From positions 1 to 28,658 of the IMG/VR virus record IMGVR_UViG_3300032240_001273: a DNA stretch of 28,658 nucleotides; one strand, 5' to 3'. The DNA is from a virus. The position numbers and the translations under genes are program-made. Under the pieces are notes generated by a model. That model was not told where the DNA came from. It saw only the letters and a program-made list of their open reading frames with translations, and made no database searches. Of the stretch, positions 6,908 to 14,358 are shown piece after piece (within the stretch, counting starts at the first letter, position 1; each line of letters opens with the position of its first letter).

Positions 6908-7080
6908 AACAAAAAGACACACCCAACTTTGCCGCATGGAGCAACGAGAACTTGGCAAACTTTGCAGCCGAGGCGTATATCCGTATGCAGGAGTTGCAGG
7001 AGGAGAACGAGCACCTCAAGCTGGACGCCAAGGCTGCACTGGAAGCTGCACGCAAAGCAATGATTGAGGCAAGCAAATGA
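6904..7080 (+). CDS. 58-residue coiled-coil protein
   Basis: ATG 6904 overlaps the previous TGA and the frame ends at TGA 7078-7080, overlapping the VRR-NUC start at 7077. After MKQKDTPNFAAW the chain is a long amphipathic helix (from about NLANFAAEAY to the end) with heptad-like hydrophobic residues. It is below the usual length cut-off, but double coupling supports it. Function unknown. Confidence 0.58.
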   Translation: MKQKDTPNFAAWSNENLANFAAEAYIRMQELQEENEHLKLDAKAALEAARKAMIEASK

Positions 7081-7388
7081 CACCCGAGGGGCTTGTTAAG
7101 AAAACAATCAAGGCTGTGCTATCGCACTACAAGGTCTACTACGCCATGCCCCTCGGGGCTGGCTTCGGGGCGGCGGGTGTGCCGGACTTCCTGTGCTGTG
7201 TCGATGGCGTCTTCCTAGCGGTGGAGGCCAAGGCAGGCAAGGGCAAAACAACTGCGCTGCAAGACAGACAGATTGCAGCAATCCAAGCAGCAGGTGGCCA
7301 CGCGTTGGTCATCCGCGAAACAAACATAGATGAACTAGAGGAGAAGATACTATGGATAAAGAAGAATTCCACCGCATCAGCAACGTGA
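7077..7388 (+). CDS. VRR-NUC domain nuclease
   Basis: A 103-residue protein with the PD-(D/E)XK layout of the VRR-NUC family. GVPDF supplies D37, VEAKAGKGK supplies E50 and K52, and Q62 follows in TTALQDRQ. The stand-alone length matches other phage VRR-NUC proteins, which are structure-specific DNA nucleases (known for FAN1 and phage homologues). It probably acts on replication or recombination intermediates. The AAGCAAATG start context is present, and the next gene overlaps its last 37 bases. Confidence 0.85.
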   Translation: MTPEGLVKKTIKAVLSHYKVYYAMPLGAGFGAAGVPDFLCCVDGVFLAVEAKAGKGKTTALQDRQIAAIQAAGGHALVIRETNIDELEEKILWIKKNSTASAT

Positions 7389-7636
7389 TCGAGGGTTGCA
7401 TCGTGAACATGAACAGCGCACGGGTCGATGCCATGCTGCGTATGTTTGAGTCAATAGCCAAAGCCGGTTCCGACAACAGCCACGGCGTGATCGTAATAGA
7501 GGTGTTGAAAAATGGCGTGATGCTATCGAGCATCAACGTCGACGAGGTAGCCGCTGCCGAGCTTGTCGGGGCATTGGCCATCAAACTGCAAAGCGATATC
7601 ATGCTTGGTGCCCCGCCCAAGGAGATGTTTAATTGA
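7352..7636 (+). CDS. Hypothetical protein, 94 residues
   Basis: Start ATG 7352 behind GAGGAGAAG, overlapping the end of the nuclease gene in another frame. The product has an N-terminal helix pair and a strand-rich middle (GVIVIEVLKNGVML), without recognisable motifs. Its stop overlaps the TTG start of the polymerase (TTGA at 7633-7636), so it is probably translationally coupled to DNA polymerase. Possible replication accessory by location only. Confidence 0.6.
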   Translation: MDKEEFHRISNVIEGCIVNMNSARVDAMLRMFESIAKAGSDNSHGVIVIEVLKNGVMLSSINVDEVAAAELVGALAIKLQSDIMLGAPPKEMFN

Positions 7637-9618
7637 GCGCGCCCTACGATCGCATACTGACTGTTGACTTTGAAACCTACTGGAACAGCAAGACCTACAC
7701 GCTGTCCAAGATGACGACCGAGGAGTACATACGTGACAAGTCTTTCCGAGCGTTTGGATGCTGCTTCCATGAATACGGCAGTGGACAACCTACTCAATGG
7801 GTTAGAGGAGACGACCTACCTGAGTACCTTTCTGGAATCGACTGGGGACGAACCGCCGTGCTTGCACATAACGCCCAATTCGATGTATCCATACTCTCAT
7901 GGCGGTACGGAGTTACCCCAGCCTTCATCTTCGACACCCTATCAATGGCGCGAGCTTTACGCGGCGTGGAGGTTGGCAATTCCCTCGCACGACTGGCAGA
8001 GGATTTTGGTCTTCCCCCAAAAGGGCGAGCCGTACATTCTACCGATGGACTGGCCGTCATTGACGCTGAGACAGAACGAGAACTTGCTGAGTATTGCCAG
8101 CACGACGTATATCTCTGCGAACAAATATTCCAAAGACTCGCGCGAGGCTACCCTGCTTCGGAACTACGCCTTATCGACATGACCTTGAAGATGTACACCG
8201 AGCCGGTCTTGCTGCTTGACAAGCTGATGCTAGTCAATGCGATCGACGAGGAGCGCGAGATGCGCAAAGCCCTGCTCAAACGTCTTGGTGTTATGGATGC
8301 TGCGCTGGCAAGCAACGGCCAGTTTGCTGAGCTGCTGCGCACCCTTGGTGTGGAGCCGCCGACCAAGAAGAAAAAGCCCACGGCCAAAACACCCAAACCA
8401 GTAGGCACCAACTTCGCATTTGCCAAGACCGACGCCATGTTCCAAGCTATGCTCAACGGTGACAACGAGGACGTGGCTGCGCTGTGCGAGGCTAGGCTAA
8501 AGGTCAAGTCAACGACCGAGCGCACAAGGGCGCAGCGGTTTTTAGAAATATCCCAACGCGGCCCGCTGCCTGTACCCCTGTCCTACTACGGCGCTGGCAC
8601 TGGGCGGTGGACGGCCAGCAAGGGCAGCGCTATCAATATGCAGAACCTCAAGCGCGGGTCGTTCCTGCGCAAGGCGATCATGGCCCCCGAGGGCTACCAG
8701 TTGGTGGTGGGCGACTTGTCGCAGATCGAGCCGCGTGTGCTGGCTTGGATATCGGACTATGAGGATATGCTGGACATCTTCCGATCAGGCGCTGACCCCT
8801 ACGCTGCGTTTGGTGCACAGATGTTTAACATTCCCGGCATGACCAAGGACAGCCACCCTGACTTGCGTCAGTCGGCTAAGTCTGCGCTGCTGGGCTGCGG
8901 TTATGGTCTTGGCTGGGCATCGTTTGCTTCGCAGCTTATGGTTGGTTTCCTAGGCGCGCCGCCTGTGCGCTACGACAAAGCCTTCGCCCGCAAGCTGGGC
9001 GTGGATGCGGCGTACGTGGAGAAGTTCATCGACTGGGAGGACAACCTCAAGAAGATGGCGGAGATTCCCCACACTTGCACCGACGCGGAGCTGCTCATCC
9101 ACTGTGTGGCTGCCAAGAAGATCATCGACATTTACCGTAGCACCGCGCATCCTGTTGTTTCATTCTGGGATATGTGCAGCGGCCTGATCGACACAGCGCT
9201 TGCGCAGGGGCGCGAGTTCAGGTATAAATGCGTTGTGTTTCGCAAGGGTGAGATCGAGCTGCCCAACGGCATGAAGCTACTGTACCCCGAGCTGAGACAG
9301 GTCAAGGACGACAAAGATCGGATGCAGTGGGTCTATGGCCCCGATGCAACCAAGTTGTATGCTGGTAAAATAACGAACAATATTGTGCAGGGCGTAGCCC
9401 GGATAGTGATGACAGATGGGATGCTCCGCGTAGCAAAGAGATATCCCATCAAAGGCACAGTGCATGACGAGCTTATTGCCGTTGCACCTGATGCAGAAGT
9501 AGATGACGCTAAGACTTGGGTCTTGGCGCAAATGACTATGGAGCCACGGTACATGCCGGGGATTCCGTTGAACGCTGACGGTGGCGCGCATCGTCGTTAT
9601 GGTTTAGCAAAAGGATAG
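7633..9618 (+). CDS. Family A DNA polymerase with 3'-5' exonuclease
   Basis: This 661-residue protein has both domains of a T7-like replicative polymerase. The DEDDy exonuclease residues are visible: D12/E14 (VDFETYW), D84 (AHNAQFD) and Y154/D158 (YCQHD). Polymerase motif A is DLSQIEPR from D361, motif B is R412-x3-K416-x3-L420-x3-Y424, and motif C is H611-D612-E613 (VHDEL). All catalytic residues are present, so it should be active with proofreading. L420 aligns with Phe762 of E. coli Pol I and Tyr526 of T7, a position that differs among phage lifestyles. The start is TTG 7633 behind AAGGAG (7619-7624), overlapping the previous stop; no ATG is better placed. The missing 5'-3' exonuclease domain is normal for phage enzymes. 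Confidence 0.93.
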   Translation: MSAPYDRILTVDFETYWNSKTYTLSKMTTEEYIRDKSFRAFGCCFHEYGSGQPTQWVRGDDLPEYLSGIDWGRTAVLAHNAQFDVSILSWRYGVTPAFIFDTLSMARALRGVEVGNSLARLAEDFGLPPKGRAVHSTDGLAVIDAETERELAEYCQHDVYLCEQIFQRLARGYPASELRLIDMTLKMYTEPVLLLDKLMLVNAIDEEREMRKALLKRLGVMDAALASNGQFAELLRTLGVEPPTKKKKPTAKTPKPVGTNFAFAKTDAMFQAMLNGDNEDVAALCEARLKVKSTTERTRAQRFLEISQRGPLPVPLSYYGAGTGRWTASKGSAINMQNLKRGSFLRKAIMAPEGYQLVVGDLSQIEPRVLAWISDYEDMLDIFRSGADPYAAFGAQMFNIPGMTKDSHPDLRQSAKSALLGCGYGLGWASFASQLMVGFLGAPPVRYDKAFARKLGVDAAYVEKFIDWEDNLKKMAEIPHTCTDAELLIHCVAAKKIIDIYRSTAHPVVSFWDMCSGLIDTALAQGREFRYKCVVFRKGEIELPNGMKLLYPELRQVKDDKDRMQWVYGPDATKLYAGKITNNIVQGVARIVMTDGMLRVAKRYPIKGTVHDELIAVAPDAEVDDAKTWVLAQMTMEPRYMPGIPLNADGGAHRRYGLAKG

Positions 9619-9626
9619 GAGAAGGT

Positions 9627-9944
9627 GTGGCAACAAAAGAAAGAACACCAATCCCACGGCGTATGCGCGTGGGCAAAAAGATGTACTCGGTCGAAGTGGT
9701 CGAGGCGCTGATCGACAAGAACTGCATGGGGCGTGTGCATTACAACGAACGCCTTATTCAAATTGCATCGCATCGTTCGCCCGGCCGTAAGATTGCTAAC
9801 GCTGAAGTACGTGATTCGTTTTGGCATGAGACTGTGCACGCAATCTTGCATGACATGGGCCGTGACAATCTGAACCGCGACGAGGCGTTTGTAATTGGTT
9901 TTGCATCCCGGCTGTCACAGGCCATAGACTCAGCAAAGTTTTAG
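9627..9944 (+). CDS. Small HExxH zinc metallopeptidase-like protein
   Basis: Start GTG 9627 behind AGGAGAAGG, 8 bases after the polymerase stop. The 105-residue product has a beta-rich N-terminal half and a zinc-binding helix FWHETVHAILHDMG (H67, E68, H71), followed by a second helix with E86 (RDEAFVIGFASRL) as a likely third ligand. This resembles the minimal phage metallopeptidases related to ImmA/IrrE or SprT-type folds. Cytoplasmic proteolysis of a regulator or a structural role are both possible; no HTH is fused. The GTG start may lower its expression. Confidence 0.75.
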   Translation: MATKERTPIPRRMRVGKKMYSVEVVEALIDKNCMGRVHYNERLIQIASHRSPGRKIANAEVRDSFWHETVHAILHDMGRDNLNRDEAFVIGFASRLSQAIDSAKF

Positions 9945-9945
9945 T

Positions 9946-10614
9946 ATGACCAAAGTTATATCGTGGAGTCACAGCGCTCTAAAGGATTACGAGGGATGCC
10001 CCAAGCGGTATCAAGAGGTCAAGGTCTTGAAGAACTATCCGTTCACAGAGACAACAGCCACGCGATACGGCAACGAGGTACACAAAGCCATCGAGCTGTA
10101 CATCCGCGATAACACGCCGATACCCGAAGCCTACGCACAATTCCAGCCTGTGGTTGATGAGCTGCTTAAAAAGCCCGGACGCAAACTGGCTGAGCAGCAG
10201 ATGGCGTTGACCAAGGACTTGCGTCCTTGCGACTGGAAAGCCAGTGATGTGTGGGTGCGGGGTATCGCTGACTTGCTGATTATGGATGACGACAACCTGA
10301 TGGCGTGGGTAGTAGATTGGAAGACCGGTTCGGATAAATACCCAGACCGCGACCAGCTCAAGCTCATGTCTATCATGGTGTTCGCCCACTACCCGCATAT
10401 CCGCAAAGTCAACTCAGCGCTTTTGTTTATTGTCAAAGGTAGTATGGTCAAGCACAGCATGACCTACGATCAAGCCGATGCGCACTGGTGGGACTACCGC
10501 GAGCGTGCTGCCCGCATCGAGCAAGCCTACGCAACAAACGTATGGAACGCCCAACCCTCGCCGTTATGTCCGTGGTGTCCGGCCACCACTTGTGTCCACC
10601 ATCCCAAACATTAA
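9946..10614 (+). CDS. Cas4/AddB-like PD-(D/E)XK nuclease with Fe-S-type cysteines
   Basis: This 222-residue protein has the RecB-family nuclease core: H46 (GNEVHKAIE), D109 (RGIADLL), D124 and K126 (VVDWKTGS) and Q137 (RDQLKLMSIMVF). C18 (EGCPKRY) near the N-terminus and C208, C211 and C216 (CPWCPATTC) at the C-terminus match the four-cysteine layout that holds a 4Fe-4S cluster in Cas4 and AddB. Such enzymes are DNA exonucleases acting on ends. There is no CRISPR array or cas1/cas2 nearby, so a role in phage recombination or end processing is more likely. It starts 1 base after the metallopeptidase stop. Confidence 0.86.
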   Translation: MTKVISWSHSALKDYEGCPKRYQEVKVLKNYPFTETTATRYGNEVHKAIELYIRDNTPIPEAYAQFQPVVDELLKKPGRKLAEQQMALTKDLRPCDWKASDVWVRGIADLLIMDDDNLMAWVVDWKTGSDKYPDRDQLKLMSIMVFAHYPHIRKVNSALLFIVKGSMVKHSMTYDQADAHWWDYRERAARIEQAYATNVWNAQPSPLCPWCPATTCVHHPKH

Positions 10615-10623
10615 GGAACTGTC

Positions 10624-10884
10624 ATGCCTTACAAAAATCCCAAAGATCGCGCTGGTTATCCGGCGTACGATCAAAAGCCCGAAGTCAAAAAAAAACGCGC
10701 AGCACGCAACAAAGCTCGCGCAATGCTTGAGAAAGAAGGGCTGGTGCATAAAGGCGACGGCAAAGACGTCGACCACAAGAAAGCGCTAAGCAAAGGCGGT
10801 GCAACAGTACGCAGTAACCTGCGTGTGAAATCAGCGACAGCCAACCGATCGTTCGCCCGCAAGAGCGACCACTCCATAAAATAA
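10624..10884 (+). CDS. HNH endonuclease-like small protein
   Basis: An 86-residue basic protein with a DH-N-N signature: D50-H51 (VDHKKALSKGG), N65 (VRSNLRVKS) and N74 (TANRSF). The usual Cys pairs are absent, as in many short phage HNH proteins. The N-terminal YKNPKDR...KPEVKKKRAARNKARA segment would bind DNA. It may nick replication intermediates or host DNA, or act with packaging, but it lies here within the replication block. The ribosome binding site is weak (AAGGAACTGTC before ATG). Confidence 0.78.
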   Translation: MPYKNPKDRAGYPAYDQKPEVKKKRAARNKARAMLEKEGLVHKGDGKDVDHKKALSKGGATVRSNLRVKSATANRSFARKSDHSIK

Positions 10885-10897
10885 ATAAGAGAAGCAA

Positions 10898-12457
10898 ATG
10901 CAAATCATTGATGACAAAGCCTTACTACTAAAGACCCGCAACCCCAACAAATACTCCATCATTCCCAAGCACAAGATCGTCTCGCAGGAGAACGGCACGT
11001 ACGGAGTATTGGTGTATTGGGGGCTGGAGGAAGTCAAAGTACTGCGCAACTTAGGCGTGAGGAATGTTCCCTCGCCTATCACAAAAAGATACAACTGGCC
11101 CGGGCGCTACAAGCCTATGGCCCACCAACGCGAAACAGCCGAGTTCTTGACGCTGCACCGCAAAGCGTTTGTGTTCTCTGAGCCGGGTACTGGCAAGACG
11201 CTATCAGCGTTATGGGCAGCGGATTACCTTATGAGCATTGGTAAGGTACGCCGTGTATTGATTCTGTGCCCGCTGTCGATCATGCAGTCGGCTTGGTTGG
11301 GCGATCTGAACAACAGCATCATCCACCGGTCTGCCGTTGTAGCGCACCACTCGCAGGCTAGCCGCCGTATTGAGATGGTGCAGCAGGACTACGAGTTTGT
11401 TATCACAAACTACGATGGGTTGAACCTGATCGCAAACGAAGTACGCAACGATGGGCGCTTTGATCTAGTCATTGTGGACGAAGCCAATGCGTACAAGACG
11501 CAGACCACACGGCGCTGGAAATCGCTGGCCTCCATACTCGGGCCGGAGACCTACTTGTGGATGATGACAGGCACGCCTGCTTCGCAGTCGCCTGCCGATG
11601 CCTATGGGCTGGCCAAGCTGGTCAACCCCAACAACGTGCCCAAGTTCTTCACGGCATGGCGCGATATGGTGATGCACAAGGTCACGATGTTCAAGTGGTC
11701 TCCCAAACCCAACGCCGCCGAGACAGTGCATGCAGCTTTGCAGCCTGCTATTAGATTCACCAAGGCGCAGTGCTTGGACTTGCCGGACGTGCTGACTACC
11801 ACCCGCATAGTGCCTTTGACGCCCCAGCAAGCCAAGTATTACAACCTGCTCAAAGATCGCATGGCAGCCGAGGCAGCAGGCGCAACCATCACGGCGGTCA
11901 ACGCGGCGGCCAACCTGAGCAAGCTGCTGCAAATATCCTGCGGCGCTGTATATACAGACGACAAGGAAGTCGTGGAGTTCGACGCTGCTCCGCGCCTTGC
12001 GGTGCTGGAGGAAATACTGGAGGAGACCGATCGCAAGGTGCTGATCTTTGCCCTGTTCCGATCCAGCATCGACACCATCCACGCCTACCTGACCAAGAAA
12101 GGCATCCGCGCTGAGTGCATCCACGGCGGCATAACGGCCAACAAACGCGGCGACATTATTCGCCGGTTTCAAAACGAACAAGACCCCCGCGTGCTGGTCA
12201 TGCAGCCGCAGGCATCGGCGCATGGTATTACCTTGACAGCCGCCGACACGGTGGTATTCTTCGGCCCCCTGATGAGCGTCGAGCAGTACATCCAGTGCAT
12301 AGCGCGGGCTGATCGCAAGGGGCAGAACTCGGACAAGGTAACCGTTATCCACATCGAGGGCAGCCCTGTGGAGAAGCAGATGTTCAAAGCGCTGGCTTCC
12401 AAAGTCATAGACAACTCGCTTATAACGAGTATGTTTGAAATAGCTATAAGTTCTTAA
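10898..12457 (+). CDS. SNF2-type superfamily 2 DNA helicase/translocase
   Basis: This 519-residue protein has an N-terminal phage-specific region (about 1-70), then two RecA-like lobes. Motif I is EPGTGKT (95-101), motif II is VDEAN (D194-E195), motif III is TGTP (224-227), motif V lies near SAHGITLTAAD and motif VI is Q466...R470-x2-R473-x-GQ. Motif II reads DEAN instead of the usual DEAH/DEGH. Family members translocate on dsDNA using ATP; in phages they are linked to replication and recombination. GAGAAGCAAATG precedes the start. A 69-base leader with the second dyad element follows. Confidence 0.88.
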   Translation: MQIIDDKALLLKTRNPNKYSIIPKHKIVSQENGTYGVLVYWGLEEVKVLRNLGVRNVPSPITKRYNWPGRYKPMAHQRETAEFLTLHRKAFVFSEPGTGKTLSALWAADYLMSIGKVRRVLILCPLSIMQSAWLGDLNNSIIHRSAVVAHHSQASRRIEMVQQDYEFVITNYDGLNLIANEVRNDGRFDLVIVDEANAYKTQTTRRWKSLASILGPETYLWMMTGTPASQSPADAYGLAKLVNPNNVPKFFTAWRDMVMHKVTMFKWSPKPNAAETVHAALQPAIRFTKAQCLDLPDVLTTTRIVPLTPQQAKYYNLLKDRMAAEAAGATITAVNAAANLSKLLQISCGAVYTDDKEVVEFDAAPRLAVLEEILEETDRKVLIFALFRSSIDTIHAYLTKKGIRAECIHGGITANKRGDIIRRFQNEQDPRVLVMQPQASAHGITLTAADTVVFFGPLMSVEQYIQCIARADRKGQNSDKVTVIHIEGSPVEKQMFKALASKVIDNSLITSMFEIAISS

Positions 12458-12487
12458 GAAAGGAGTTCGCAAAGCAAAAATCCCGTG

Positions 12488-12511
12488 TACACTGTCAACC
12501 CTTAGACAAAA
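12488..12511. promoter_or_regulatory. Dyad operator-like element TGTCAA-N4-TAGACAAAA, copy 2, with TACACT box
   Basis: In the leader between 12457 and 12527 the same element as at 1959-1977 recurs at 12493-12511: TGTCAA, four bases, TAGACAAAA, including the TGTC-N8-GACA dyad. TACACT (12488-12493) overlaps its first base and, with TTCGCA (12466-12471) 16 bases upstream, could be a weak promoter covered by the site. An AGGAG site follows at about 12516. A bound regulator would control the 12527/12942 gene pair (inference). Confidence 0.48.
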
Positions 12512-12526
12512 TAACAGGAGTAGTAA

Positions 12527-12931
12527 ATGACTGAAATTGCAGTACCAATCGACAAACTAGCCCGCGTCTATCGCAAGATAAAGGCCGAAATCGACACGCT
12601 CACGCAGGAGTACGACACCAAGTTCGCATCCCTAAAAGAGCAACAAGACGAAATCAAATTCGCAATGAAAGACCAGATGCAAGCGCTCGGCGTTAGGTCT
12701 GTTCAAACCACCTTCGGAACCGTGTCTATGGTGCACAAGACGCGCTACTCGACGCAGGACTGGGACTCGTTCAAACGATTCATCGTAGAAAACGACGTTG
12801 TAGATCTGCTGGAGAAACGCATTGCGCAAACCAACATGGCAAAGTTCCTTGAAGAAAACCCCGGTTCAGTACCCCCCGGTCTGAATTCGTTTTCGGATTT
12901 TGAAATCCGCGTAACTAAACCAAGCAAGTGA
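12527..12931 (+). CDS. Conserved phage coiled-coil protein, distantly Gp157-like
   Basis: A 134-residue protein. Residues 8-55 form a charged coiled coil (KIKAEIDTLTQEYDTKF), followed by a small domain starting GVRSVQTTFGTVSMVHKTR and ending in a PPGLNSF...RVTKPSK stretch. This layout resembles Siphovirus Gp157-type proteins (coiled coil then a short beta domain with G-K-x3-T-x-G-T), but the match is weak. It directly precedes the ssDNA-binding candidate, as is common in such phages. AGGAG precedes the ATG. Confidence 0.62.
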   Translation: MTEIAVPIDKLARVYRKIKAEIDTLTQEYDTKFASLKEQQDEIKFAMKDQMQALGVRSVQTTFGTVSMVHKTRYSTQDWDSFKRFIVENDVVDLLEKRIAQTNMAKFLEENPGSVPPGLNSFSDFEIRVTKPSK

Positions 12932-12941
12932 GGTAAGTATT

Positions 12942-13880
12942 ATGAGTAACGTATCTATTTTTTCTGGCGCAAACGTCCCCGCGTTTGCACGCAACAACAC
13001 CCTGTCGGACACAGCCCGCGCCCTGACCGGCGGCGGCAACTTAAGTTCGGGAATCAAACGCATTTCGATCAAGGGCGGCGTATTCCGTTTGATTGACGGC
13101 GGCAAGGAGTTGGCTTCGATCGACGAGCGCCATTTGGATGTTGTGATCGTCAAGGCTGCGCCTGACGTGAGCCGCCAGTATTACAGTGCGTCCTACAGTG
13201 CTGACGCTGTAGCGGCCCCTGACTGCACAAGCGAAGACGGCAAGACCCCTGATGCCACTTCTAAAAACAAGCAAGCCGAAACCTGTGTGTCGTGCCCCAA
13301 CAATGTGGCCGGTTCGGGTACAGGCAATAGCCGTGCATGCCGCTACTTGCAGCGCGTGGCCGTGGTACTGGCCAACGACATCGGTGGCCACGTCATGCAG
13401 TTGACCCTGCCTGCCACGTCGATCTTCGGTAAAGAAAACGGCGACAAGCGCCCGCTGCAAGCATTTGCCAAGTACTTGGCTATGCAAAACCCGCCGGTCA
13501 ACCCCGAGCAGATCGTCACTCGCATGAAGTTTGATACTTCGTCTGAAGGCCCCAAGCTGCTGTTCTCCGCAACGCGTTGGCTAAACGACGAGGAGTATGA
13601 CGTGGTGTTGGGCCAAAAAGAAACAGAAGACGCCAAGAAGGCTGTCACTGGCTACGGCGCTACTGCCGCTGCCTCTGCTCCTGCGACGGCTTCTTTGAAA
13701 CTTACCGGCAAAGCACCTGCGGTAGAAGCCCCCAAAGCTAAAGTAAAAGCCGAGGTAGTTCCCGAGGGAGAAGACATTGCCCCCGAGCCAGAGGTTCGCA
13801 AGACAGCCGCCAAGCCCACCGCAGTTCCTGCGGCAAAGAGCAAGCTGGCTGACATTGTGTCTGACTGGGACGACGAGTAA
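12942..13880 (+). CDS. Putative phage single-stranded DNA-binding protein
   Basis: A 312-residue protein with a beta-rich core (about 35-235), four cysteines C95, C115, C118 and C133 that could bind one zinc, an Ala/Pro/Lys linker (about 240-300) and an acidic C-terminal tip DIVSDWDDE. A flexible linker with an acidic aromatic tip is the hallmark of ssDNA-binding proteins (E. coli SSB, T7 gp2.5, T4 gp32). An embedded zinc site also occurs in T4 gp32. Location between the helicase and primase genes agrees. GAGG precedes the ATG at 12942, and a strong hairpin follows the stop, so high expression with 3' RNA protection is likely. Confidence 0.66.
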   Translation: MSNVSIFSGANVPAFARNNTLSDTARALTGGGNLSSGIKRISIKGGVFRLIDGGKELASIDERHLDVVIVKAAPDVSRQYYSASYSADAVAAPDCTSEDGKTPDATSKNKQAETCVSCPNNVAGSGTGNSRACRYLQRVAVVLANDIGGHVMQLTLPATSIFGKENGDKRPLQAFAKYLAMQNPPVNPEQIVTRMKFDTSSEGPKLLFSATRWLNDEEYDVVLGQKETEDAKKAVTGYGATAAASAPATASLKLTGKAPAVEAPKAKVKAEVVPEGEDIAPEPEVRKTAAKPTAVPAAKSKLADIVSDWDDE

Positions 13881-13886
13881 ATAACA

Positions 13887-13902
13887 GGGGGCTTCGGCCC
13901 CC
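13887..13902 (+). terminator. UUCG tetraloop hairpin after the SSB-like gene
   Basis: GGGGGC-TTCG-GCCCCC is a perfect 6-bp GC stem with the extra-stable C(UUCG)G loop, 6 bases after the stop of the SSB-like gene. No T-tract follows (ATCAACAC), so it is not a canonical intrinsic terminator. It could be a partial terminator, a 3' RNA stabiliser or an attenuator that lowers expression of the downstream genes. The 13912 gene starts 9 bases after it without a visible ribosome binding site. Confidence 0.6.
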
Positions 13903-13911
13903 ATCAACACT

Positions 13912-14190
13912 ATGGCCTATTCACAACGAACTATTGACTTGATAACGCACGCCCCGCGCACCTCTGGCAACACGCTGGGTCGCTGGGCTGTGCATCTTGA
14001 GTTTCCTGTGACCAAGATTGCGTACGCCTTGGGCGTGACGCGTCAGACGGTCTATAACTGGTTTGCTGGTAAGGAAGTATTTGTCGCCTATCAACAACGC
14101 GTCGAACTGCTCACCAGCATTATGTCAACATCAAAAACTGCCGACGAGGCATGGAGAAGAATATGCACGGTCTACAACCTCAATCCCTAA
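13912..14190 (+). CDS. Helix-turn-helix DNA-binding protein
   Basis: This 92-residue protein contains a clear HTH: VTKIAYALGVTRQTVYNWFAG (helix, G-V-T turn, recognition helix), followed by a helical C-terminal part. The length and single domain resemble phage Cro-like or replication-associated HTH proteins. It may be a repressor acting on the dyad elements upstream of 2031 and 12527 (inference). The start has no good Shine-Dalgarno and follows the UUCG hairpin, so its translation may be weak. Confidence 0.75.
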   Translation: MAYSQRTIDLITHAPRTSGNTLGRWAVHLEFPVTKIAYALGVTRQTVYNWFAGKEVFVAYQQRVELLTSIMSTSKTADEAWRRICTVYNLNP

Positions 14191-14339
14191 CGAACTCCGA
14201 ACTGAAGCGCCTGACATACATCATCGGACAAGAGAAGATTCCAGCGGAGTGGGTCACTGAACTGCTGCGCCGTACCGAGAAAAACTGGACAGACGAAAAG
14301 CCCGAGAACCCTGACCAACTAGAACTAGACCTGTCCTAA
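14163..14339 (+). CDS. Small phage protein, 58 residues
   Basis: I choose ATG 14163 (GGAG 6 bases upstream) over ATG 14151, giving MHGLQPQSLTNSELKR...; it overlaps the end of the HTH gene. The core SLTNSELKRLTYIIGQEKIPAEW (first and last residues about 8 and 30) plus a helix ELLRR resembles a short protein I have seen next to replication genes in environmental phages. Function unknown. Confidence 0.6.
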   Translation: MHGLQPQSLTNSELKRLTYIIGQEKIPAEWVTELLRRTEKNWTDEKPENPDQLELDLS

Positions 14340-14358
14340 ACCCACCCCGAGGATTCCT

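Noticed and set aside
9946-10614. Cas4 of a CRISPR system
   Set aside because: No array, cas1 or cas2 is present; the AddB/phage nuclease reading is sufficient.
11465-12472. 335-residue open frame on the - strand
   Set aside because: It lies wholly opposite the SNF2 helicase, shows no domain pattern and has His/Val/Leu-rich composition typical of antisense shadows.
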